Shown piece by piece: positions 57,625-64,000 of a DNA stretch of 64,000 nt. Made by a program: the position numbers and the translations under genes. The stretch lies in the NCBI RefSeq assembly GCF_003991905.1, contig NZ_RSCL01000003.1, positions 91,092 through 155,091 on the forward strand. Direction: 5' to 3'. Origin of the DNA: Dulcicalothrix desertica PCC 7102. Lineage in GTDB: Bacteria > Cyanobacteriota > Cyanobacteriia > Cyanobacteriales > Nostocaceae. The notes beneath the pieces were generated by a model that worked only from the letters and a program-made list of their open reading frames with translations, was not told the origin of the DNA and ran no database searches. Within the stretch, counting starts at the first letter, position 1. Every line of letters begins with the position of its first letter.

Positions 57625-58430
57625 CTCTATGTCTTTATATTTAAATGTCTCCTGTAACACTTTATGAATTCTTTTTAATTTTGCTTCATCATTATTGATT
57701 TTTATTTGTGTATTGAGACAATTTTTTCCTAGAACTTCAGGGAAAAAACGCTTGCTTCACAATTTCTTTATAAAAACTTATTTCTTTCTACACATTAGCT
57801 TTACACTAACTATTTAAATTCGAGCAAAATAAAAGATATATTAAAGCTTGACAATTCTCAGACTCAGGCAGTTACTGTGTCTGACAAATGCGATGGCAGG
57901 TAAAGTTGGATACTTTCGCTTTTCACTCTAATATTCTCTGTCATGCAGTGTGTTTACTTTGGAGTGACAAGAAAGTAACTGTGCATTCCTGTCACCATAG
58001 CAGATATCAATGCTGCCTTCCTTGAGATACGTGTAAGCTTTATATGCTTATCTTAGGATGAAATCTATTTTGTTTAATTTAACATTGCTGAGTAGGGATG
58101 AATTTTACTTACAAATTCTGCTAATTAAGGCGCCGCTAGAATAAGTATGTAAGATTTAAGTCAAGATAATTAAAAAATTCTACCTAATGATTGAAGCGCT
58201 AATAAAGTTAAGCAAAGTTAAATAGGACGTGAGAGTAAAGACTTAATAATTAAATCGCCATGAAGCTATACATTCTGTTTAATTTGATTAACATTAGGAG
58301 GACATCGAGTTAAATAAGTTTTGGCTGAATTTTAATTAATATTAAGTTTCGTGTTCCGATTCGACAAGTGGCTAGGCAGGATGATGAGCAAATACGTAAA
58401 CATTAAGTATCACTTGTTTTGAGAGCGGTG
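57625..58430. other. Long upstream region of the exopolysaccharide cluster
   Basis: About 800 bp without a recognised gene. A possible promoter TTGACA is at 57849-57854. A ten-fold-AT-rich stretch from 58150 leads to the first gene. No riboswitch could be read; a regulatory role for the cluster is an inference. Confidence 0.45.
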
Positions 58431-59264
58431 ATGAGGCAAATAAACTTACTAAATGTCAAAATTCATAACATCACAATGGTGGAGCTTTTAGAAACGCTTT
58501 ATCACGGTGGGGTTGTATTTACTCCCAACGTTGACCATGTTATGAAATTGCAGGAAAATTACGAGTTTTATGATGTGTATCAGGAGGCTGACTACCGAGT
58601 TTGCGATAGTAAAGTTTTGATGTATGTGTCAAATTTTCTCGGAACCCCAATCCAAGAAAAAATCTCTGGCTCAGATTTGTTTCCAGCATTTTACAATTAC
58701 TATCGTGACGACGAGGATATTAAGATTTTTTTGCTGGGGTCTGAACCAGCGGTTGTTAAAAAAGCTCAAATGAGCATAAATTCCAAAGTTGGAAGAAACA
58801 TTATTGTTGCCGCTCATTCGCCGTCATATGGATTTGAAACTAACGAGCAAGAGTGTCAAGAAATTGTTGATTTGATTAATCTTTCTGGTGCGACTGTGTT
58901 AGCAATTGGTGTTGGCGCCCCAAAGCAAGAAATGTGGATTGCAAAATATAGACATGCTTTAAAAAATGTCAAGATATTTTTGGCAATAGGAGCAACAATC
59001 AACTTTGAGGCTGGAGATATTCAACGTTCACCAAAATGGATGAGCGAAGTCGGTTTGGAATGGTTATATCGTTTAAATTCAGAACCGAAAAGACTCTGGA
59101 AACGTTATATGTTAAGCGCATTCCCATTTTTATGGCTAATTTTAAAACAGCGGATTCATCTGTACAAAAATCCTTGGTCTGAATTTGAAATGCCATTAGA
59201 AAAGCCAGCAGAAAAGCCAACAGAAAAAGCATTAGCATCGGCAGTTAGGAGTAATACCATCTAA
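58431..59264 (+). CDS. WecG/TagA/CpsF-family glycosyltransferase (GT26)
   Basis: A 278-residue protein from ATG 58431 (GAGAG before it); TTG 58419 and GTG 58428 are alternatives. GT26 hallmarks: VFTPNVDHVMKLQENYEFYD, YRVCDSKVLMYVSNFLGTPI, SGSDLFPAFY, GSEPAV, LAIGVGAPKQEMWIAKYR, and the final GLEWLYRLNSEPKRLWKRY. The C-terminus carries an unusual EKPAEKPTEK linker. It adds a sugar to a lipid-linked intermediate, as first or second step of exopolysaccharide or teichoic-acid-like glycan synthesis. First of a plus-strand row reaching the right edge. Confidence 0.88.
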   Translation: MRQINLLNVKIHNITMVELLETLYHGGVVFTPNVDHVMKLQENYEFYDVYQEADYRVCDSKVLMYVSNFLGTPIQEKISGSDLFPAFYNYYRDDEDIKIFLLGSEPAVVKKAQMSINSKVGRNIIVAAHSPSYGFETNEQECQEIVDLINLSGATVLAIGVGAPKQEMWIAKYRHALKNVKIFLAIGATINFEAGDIQRSPKWMSEVGLEWLYRLNSEPKRLWKRYMLSAFPFLWLILKQRIHLYKNPWSEFEMPLEKPAEKPTEKALASAVRSNTI

Positions 59265-59332
59265 TAAATTACGAACAAAACAAATAAAAGGTGCATCGAA
59301 TTCAACCAATCTTTACTACATAAATAACCTGT

Positions 59333-61516
59333 ATGGAGCAGCAACACAACCGTTCCGAAGACATTGATATTCGCAGCTACTGGCTAGTTTTAAAACGACG
59401 CTGGCTTATTGCATCAGGGATTTTGTTCACATCGATAGCATTATCAGGGTTTGCGATTTCGTTGCAACGTCCTACCTATCAAGCTTCTGGAAAACTACTG
59501 TTTCAGGCAAACCGTGCTTCGCTGCTAACAGGAGTAGGAGAGAAAGTCGGAGATTTAGAAAGTGTAAGACGCGAAGCAAATCCTCTTTCGACTCAAGCTG
59601 AAATTTTGCAATCACGTCCAATCATAGAAGAGGTGATTAAAAAGCTTGACTTGCGAGATAAAAATGGTGAACTTTTAAAACCTGAGTCTATCAATATTAA
59701 AATCGATCCCATTCCTGGTACAGACGTTCTGAAAGTGGCGCATATATCTGGCGAATCGAAGAAAGCTGCGGACGTTGTAAATCAAATCATGCGGTCATAT
59801 GTAAATAGCAATATTCAAAATAATCGCCAGGAGACAATTGCCGCGCGCAAGTTTATTGAGGGTCAACTGCCACGCGCGGAAGGTGAATTAAATAGAGCAA
59901 CTGAACAATTACGCTCGTTTAAGGCAGCAAATCAAGTTATTAATTTAGAGCAAGAAACAGAGGAAACCGTCAAAAGTATTGGTGAGCTTGATAAGCAACT
60001 CAACGAAGTCAAAGGACAACTAGCAGAAGTTACATCACAGCAGGCGGAGCTTCGTTCTCAAATTAAAATACCCAGTTCAGAAGCAGTAGATAGAACATCG
60101 CTGTCGCTAATACCTGGTGTGCAAGAAGCATTGGGTGAACTACAAAAAGTGCAAAGTCAAATAGCTACACAACAAGCGCTTTATACCAGTGACAACCCAA
60201 TAATGATTACCTTAAGGGAAAAAGAAGCATCCTTAAGTCAATTATTGCAACAGAGAGCTAGTCAGTCTTTAGGTACCAACGTTAAAGTTTCACCAGACAA
60301 GTTACAGTTAGGTCAACTCAAAGAACAGTTAGTTGGAGAGTCAGTAAGGCTGCAAGCGCAGCGCTTAGGTTTGGAGAGTAAAGTCCAAACTCTCTCTGGT
60401 CTCCACCAGCAGTTCAGACAACGCGCGCAGGTTTTGCCGAATTTAGAGAAGAAACAAGGTGACTTAGAACGGCGCGTAATGGTGGCTCAAAAAACCTACG
60501 AAACCTTACTTGGTCGTCTTCAAGAAATTCGCGTTGCTGAGAACCAAACTATTGGTAGTGCGCGCATCGTCCAAAATGCGGTTGTCTCGCCAAACCCAGC
60601 GCGAATGAGAATGATGCTGCTTTTAGGAGCAGGTGGAATTTTTATTGGCACCTTATTGGGAGTTGCTGCTGCGTTCCTAGTTGATGTCATCGATAAATCA
60701 ATCAAAACTGTTAAAGAAGCTCAGGATGTATTTGGTTATACATTGCTTGGTTTAATTCCCAAATTTGATACCAATAGTGCTTCTATTGAGCAAACAATGG
60801 AAGGCGCCTCACCAAGGGTAGTTGTAGGAACTTTGCCACGCTCGGTAATTCACGAAGCATATCAAATGCTACAAGCGAACTTAAAATTTATTAGTCATAA
60901 AACAGTTCGCACTATTGTAGTTACTAGTTCAGTTCCAGGTGAAGGAAAATCTGAGGTCAGCGCGAATTTAGCCGCTGTAATTGCACAAGCAGGGAAACGT
61001 GTCTTACTTGTAGATTCCGACATGCGTAATCCTTCGCAACATCATTTGTGGGGAGTAATGAATTTGACGGGGTTGAGCAATGTGATAGTCGGACAAGACC
61101 GAATTCGCAATTGTATTCAAACGGTAACACGAAATCTATCAGTATTAACGGCTGGGGTAATACCACCAAATCCTCAAGCTCTATTAGACTCTGAAGGCAT
61201 GAGCGCTTTGATTCAAGCTTTATCACAACACTATGATTATATAATCTTTGATACTCCACCTTTAGCGGGAACTGCGGATGCAGCAGTTTTGGGTAAAATG
61301 GCGGATGGTGTTTTGGTTGTAGTTCGTCCTGGTGTCGCTGACTTGAAGAGCGCACTTGCAGCTAAAACTTTGCTCATGCGTTCAGAAGCTAACGTTTTAG
61401 GTATGGTCGCTAATGGCGTCAATATCAAACATGAGCCTGATAGATATTTCTATTACAACAGTACCCGTGATACTAATAATAGTTCGCTTGTAGTTCAGGC
61501 ATCTTTACGTAAGTAA
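59333..61516 (+). CDS. Wzc-like polysaccharide co-polymerase with tyrosine autokinase
   Basis: A 727-residue protein. The N-terminal Wzz domain has transmembrane helices at about 25-45 and 430-455, with a long coiled-coil periplasmic stretch (ELNRATEQLRSFKAANQVI, LDKQLNEVKGQLAEVTSQQA). The C-terminal BY-kinase (about 515-700) has Walker A SSVPGEGKSEVSANLA, A' LLVDSDMRNPSQHHLW and Walker B IIFDTPPLAGTADAAVL. Tyrosines cluster near the end (DRYFYYNSTRD). Controls export and chain length of the capsule or exopolysaccharide, by cycles of autophosphorylation. Start ATG 59333, following the GT26 gene by 68 bp. Confidence 0.92.
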   Translation: MEQQHNRSEDIDIRSYWLVLKRRWLIASGILFTSIALSGFAISLQRPTYQASGKLLFQANRASLLTGVGEKVGDLESVRREANPLSTQAEILQSRPIIEEVIKKLDLRDKNGELLKPESINIKIDPIPGTDVLKVAHISGESKKAADVVNQIMRSYVNSNIQNNRQETIAARKFIEGQLPRAEGELNRATEQLRSFKAANQVINLEQETEETVKSIGELDKQLNEVKGQLAEVTSQQAELRSQIKIPSSEAVDRTSLSLIPGVQEALGELQKVQSQIATQQALYTSDNPIMITLREKEASLSQLLQQRASQSLGTNVKVSPDKLQLGQLKEQLVGESVRLQAQRLGLESKVQTLSGLHQQFRQRAQVLPNLEKKQGDLERRVMVAQKTYETLLGRLQEIRVAENQTIGSARIVQNAVVSPNPARMRMMLLLGAGGIFIGTLLGVAAAFLVDVIDKSIKTVKEAQDVFGYTLLGLIPKFDTNSASIEQTMEGASPRVVVGTLPRSVIHEAYQMLQANLKFISHKTVRTIVVTSSVPGEGKSEVSANLAAVIAQAGKRVLLVDSDMRNPSQHHLWGVMNLTGLSNVIVGQDRIRNCIQTVTRNLSVLTAGVIPPNPQALLDSEGMSALIQALSQHYDYIIFDTPPLAGTADAAVLGKMADGVLVVVRPGVADLKSALAAKTLLMRSEANVLGMVANGVNIKHEPDRYFYYNSTRDTNNSSLVVQASLRK

Positions 61517-61537
61517 TACCAAAATATAGGCGCCTAT

Positions 61538-62080
61538 ATGGATAATACGGTTGATACAGAATTAAGTTTTTGGGAGCAAATAGAAGAAGATTTCCGGTCA
61601 CACGGGTGCGACTGGACACTTCCTGGTTTTCGTGCCGTGGCAGTACATCGATTTGGTGTATGGCGTATGACAGTACAACCAAAGCTTTTACGCGCTCCTT
61701 TAAGTCTTCTCTACCGAATGTTATTCCGTAAAATTCGCAACGGTTATGGTATTGAACTACCTTACACTGTTAACCTTGGGCGCCGTGTAGTTATTGAACA
61801 CCAAGGAGGTATTGTAATTCACGGTTACAGCACAATTGGTGACGACTGCATTATTCGTCAAGGTGTAACTTTAGGAAATCGTTATCTCAACCGTCCGTTA
61901 GATGCACCGAAGTTAGGCAAGCGCGTTAATGTTGGTGCTGGCGCCAAAATTTTCGGTGATGTCACTATTGGTGATGATGTGAATATTGGCGCCAATGCAG
62001 TCGTACTAAACGATATTCCTTCAGAGTCAACTGCTGTAGGTATTCCCGCAAAAGTTATTCAGAAATCACTCGTCAATTAG
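61538..62080 (+). CDS. Serine-O-acetyltransferase-like hexapeptide transferase
   Basis: A 180-residue protein. The first 70 residues resemble CysE-type N-terminal helices (FWEQIEEDFRSHGCDWTLPG). From about 85 onward the left-handed beta helix appears: VIEHQGGIVIHGYSTIGDDC, LGKRVNVGAGAKIFGDVTIG, DDVNIGANAVVLNDIPSEST. Such enzymes use acetyl-CoA to decorate sugars in polysaccharide clusters; direct cysteine synthesis is less likely given the context. The last codons (SLVN, stop) were copied into the tandem repeat that follows. Confidence 0.85.
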   Translation: MDNTVDTELSFWEQIEEDFRSHGCDWTLPGFRAVAVHRFGVWRMTVQPKLLRAPLSLLYRMLFRKIRNGYGIELPYTVNLGRRVVIEHQGGIVIHGYSTIGDDCIIRQGVTLGNRYLNRPLDAPKLGKRVNVGAGAKIFGDVTIGDDVNIGANAVVLNDIPSESTAVGIPAKVIQKSLVN

Positions 62081-62234
62081 AAACCGGGTTCCTTACGAGA
62101 ACTTAAAATTCTTACCCAAGTTTTTCACAGGAACCCGGTTTCTTGGATAAAACTCGTCAATTAGAAACCGGGTTCCTTACGAGAACTTAAAATTCTTACC
62201 CCAGTTTTTCATAGGAACCCGGTTTCTTGAGTAA
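62069..62234. repeat. Tandem 83-bp duplication of a family A repeat, including the last codons of the acetyltransferase
   Basis: Unit one 62069-62151 and unit two 62152-62234 differ at few bases. Each contains ACTCGTCAATTAGAAACC (the gene's end CTC GTC AAT TAG), the inverted block GGAACCCGGTTTCTT and an inner pair CGAGAACTTAAAATTCTTACC. The duplication boundary lies within the coding sequence, so the second copy carries a dead gene tail. Confidence 0.85.
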
Positions 62235-62265
62235 TAAATTTTAGGAAATTTGGAGATTCTCCAAT

Positions 62266-63465
62266 ATGTATATAAATCAGCTAGTGCATCTATCAATAGA
62301 AATAATTCTGCTGATAAGTGCCTTCTTTTTGCTTGTTCTGGGTTCTATTTTACTAATTGAATGCATCGCTGCTCTGTTTCCACTGACTTCCACAACTTCA
62401 AAAATTCAGACTAATAAGGTAGCAGTCTTAATTCCTGCTCATAATGAAGAAGCTGTAATTTCAAACACATTAAAAAGCTTAAAATCTACGTTATTACCAC
62501 ATCATAAAATTGTGGTAGTTGCTGATAACTGTACAGACGCAACTGCTGAAATTGCGTCACGTGCAGGAGTTACAGTCATAGAAAGACAAGACGAGAATAA
62601 GAAAGGTAAAGGATACGCTCTAGACTACGGGTTAAAATTTCTAGAGAATGACCCACCTGAAGTTGTTGTATTTATTGACGCTGATTGTGTAGTTCAAAGA
62701 AATACAATAACGCTGTTGACCGAGAAAGCTAATAGTACTGGTAGACCAGCACAAGCAGTCTACTTGATGTCAAAACCTAATCAACCGACTCCTAAAGATT
62801 CAATATCAGTCTTTGCATTCAAAGTCAAAAACCTTGTGCGTTCACGTGGTTTAGTACGCATGGGTTTACCCTGTTTGCTGGCAGGTACTGGAATGGCATT
62901 TCCCTGGCCAGTTATTCGTTCGGTTGACCTGGCAAATTCTGAAATTGTCGAAGATATGAAACTCGGACTAGATTTAACTATTGCTGGATATCCACCAATT
63001 TTTTGTCCACAAGCAAGTGTGAATAGTAGTCTACCCCAAAACGCGAAAGCAGCTAAAAGTCAACGTACTCGTTGGGAACATGGTCATATTCAAACTTTGC
63101 TTACTTATGTACCTAAGTTAATTACTAATGGAGTACGTCAAAGAAGATTAGACTTGTTTTTCAGCGCACTTGATTTGTGTATTCCACCCCTATCGCTGTT
63201 TGTAGCAATTTGGTTCGGGTTGATGTGCATATCACTTATATTCGCATTTGTAACATCTATATCTACTCCAGCATCAGTAATTGCTATCGCTGGTGTATTT
63301 ATCTTGACTGCTATTTTGATTGCTTGGAGTAACTTCGCACGTTCTGATTTACCATTGTTAGAACTACTAGCTGTACCATTCTATATATTGTGGAAAATCC
63401 CTTTATATTTCAAATTTCTGATTCAACCCCAAAAAACCTGGATTCGTACCGAACGCGATGTGTAA
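62266..63465 (+). CDS. Family 2 glycosyltransferase with membrane helices
   Basis: A 399-residue membrane enzyme: N-terminal transmembrane helix (about 13-35), GT2 domain with VAVLIPAHNEEAVISNTLKS, VVADNCTDATAEIA and VVFIDADCVVQ (the DXD-type pair), ED motif EIVEDMKLGLDL, and QRTRWEHGH (the QXXRW-like acceptor motif). Three helices lie at the C-terminus (about 300-385). Similar to exopolysaccharide polymerising or inner-membrane transferases. Start ATG 62266, with AGGAAATTTGGAGATTCTCC upstream. Confidence 0.87.
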   Translation: MYINQLVHLSIEIILLISAFFLLVLGSILLIECIAALFPLTSTTSKIQTNKVAVLIPAHNEEAVISNTLKSLKSTLLPHHKIVVVADNCTDATAEIASRAGVTVIERQDENKKGKGYALDYGLKFLENDPPEVVVFIDADCVVQRNTITLLTEKANSTGRPAQAVYLMSKPNQPTPKDSISVFAFKVKNLVRSRGLVRMGLPCLLAGTGMAFPWPVIRSVDLANSEIVEDMKLGLDLTIAGYPPIFCPQASVNSSLPQNAKAAKSQRTRWEHGHIQTLLTYVPKLITNGVRQRRLDLFFSALDLCIPPLSLFVAIWFGLMCISLIFAFVTSISTPASVIAIAGVFILTAILIAWSNFARSDLPLLELLAVPFYILWKIPLYFKFLIQPQKTWIRTERDV

Positions 63466-63527
63466 CGCACCATAAATATTTGTTACAATCATGATTCAGC
63501 GCATAAAGCTAAAATCGAAGTTATCAC

Positions 63528-64000
63528 ATGTCCAAACAACTGCGGATTGTATACACTATTGGACCAGAAGACGTTATTGAGTCATACAAGTGTTGGAAAA
63601 ATGGCGAAGATACCTCTTCTCAAGTTTCGATGACTTTCTCAGGTCATTTCTACGATGTGTGTACAGCTTTGGATGCTTTTGGATATGTTATTGCCGAAGC
63701 AAGCTCTAAAGAAGTTATTCGTGACGAACGCTTTATCGTTGAACGGCGCCTTCTTCCATTTAACTATTCTACGGGTGTATTCTATCATTTACGGCAAATT
63801 ATACGAGGATTACAATTATTTGTTTCGGCTACTAAATTTGGCGCCAATGTGGTAATTGCTGATAGTGGTACAACTCATTGGTTTACTTTATTACCTTTAA
63901 CTTGGATTGGCATCAAAGTAATTCCATCGCTGCAATGTACCTTGTGGCCCAAGTACTCTAAGCAAACTCTTGGAGAAAAAATTAACCTGAAATTGAGTCG
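63528..64000 (+). CDS. Glycosyltransferase-like protein, N-terminal part (runs off the right edge)
   Basis: ATG 63528 opens a frame to the end of the window: KQLRIVYTIGPEDVIESYKC, then FSGHFYDVCTALDAFGYVIA and IADSGTTHWFTLLPLTWIGI (158 codons seen). The N-terminal alternation of beta strands and helices with a short hydrophobic part is like the acceptor domain of GT-B enzymes, and the gene stands after the GT2 gene with 62 bp between. Only the first part is visible, so the family is not certain. Likely the fifth gene of the exopolysaccharide row. Confidence 0.6.
   Translation, partial: MSKQLRIVYTIGPEDVIESYKCWKNGEDTSSQVSMTFSGHFYDVCTALDAFGYVIAEASSKEVIRDERFIVERRLLPFNYSTGVFYHLRQIIRGLQLFVSATKFGANVVIADSGTTHWFTLLPLTWIGIKVIPSLQCTLWPKYSKQTLGEKINLKLS

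Noticed and set aside
57841-57960. Riboswitch or small RNA before the exopolysaccharide cluster
   Set aside because: No conserved aptamer blocks could be found; only a possible TTGACA element.

Overview
The window looks like chromosomal DNA of a filamentous cyanobacterium, probably Nostocales-like. The reasons are the AT-rich composition, an NADPH-thioredoxin reductase fused to thioredoxin (NTRC type), a TPP-riboswitch-controlled thiC, an FHA-Ser/Thr kinase next to a zinc-ribbon PP2C phosphatase, long TPR/NACHT proteins, AACTCCT/GATTTTA-type short tandem repeats, and many interspersed palindromic repeats. The usual cyanobacterial palindrome GCGATCGC was not seen. GGCGCC is instead strongly iterated (about 113 copies counted by eye, against roughly 4-5 expected from composition). 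Genus cannot be fixed from this sequence alone.

Layout. 0-6.5 kb: a minus-strand two-gene cassette. One gene is an ORC/AAA-like P-loop ATPase; the other is a large STAND protein (degenerate N-terminal domain, NACHT, then at least 18 near-identical TPRs) cut by one in-frame TAA between NACHT and TPRs. 6.8-8.5 kb: an actin-like ParM gene with a ParR-like partner. 8.8-27.8 kb: mostly core or conserved genes (a DedA relic, Gfo/Idh/MocA oxidoreductase, CBS-domain membrane protein, tRNA-CAT, pyrE, thiC, DnaJ-TPR-WD40 protein, glycosyltransferase, RluE-type pseudouridine synthase, PAS histidine kinase, PP2C plus FHA kinase). 28.4-32.2 kb and 40.3-46.4 kb: accessory islands rich in toxin-antitoxin-type genes, many frameshifted, internally deleted or duplicated. 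32.6-40 kb: two FkbM-type methyltransferases, a SPINDLY/O-GlcNAc-transferase-like enzyme, a type IV pilin and a frameshifted SAM methyltransferase, which together suggest a pilin or surface-protein decoration locus. 44.4-57.6 kb: NTRC, a dipeptide-type ABC permease, ROK kinase, orphan DNA methyltransferase, pyrG, N-acetylmuramoyl-L-alanine amidase, and a large C-type-lectin protein with FG-GAP/VCBS-like repeats. 58.4-64 kb: an exopolysaccharide cluster (WecG/TagA/CpsF transferase, Wzc-like chain-length tyrosine kinase, serine-acetyltransferase-like enzyme, GT2 and the start of a further glycosyltransferase) running off the right edge.

The strongest candidates for unusual biology are: (i) the AAA + iSTAND-NACHT-TPR cassette with its single in-frame stop and recently amplified TPR array; (ii) a ribbon-helix-helix gene preceded by three 30-bp direct repeats and an inverted half-copy at a candidate start; (iii) GGCGCC in the place usually held by HIP1; (iv) the pilin/OGT/FkbM locus; and (v) the contrast between intact core genes and eroded toxin-antitoxin genes, often with the antitoxin kept and the toxin lost. 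All assignments rest on reading motifs and frames by eye; no database search was run.
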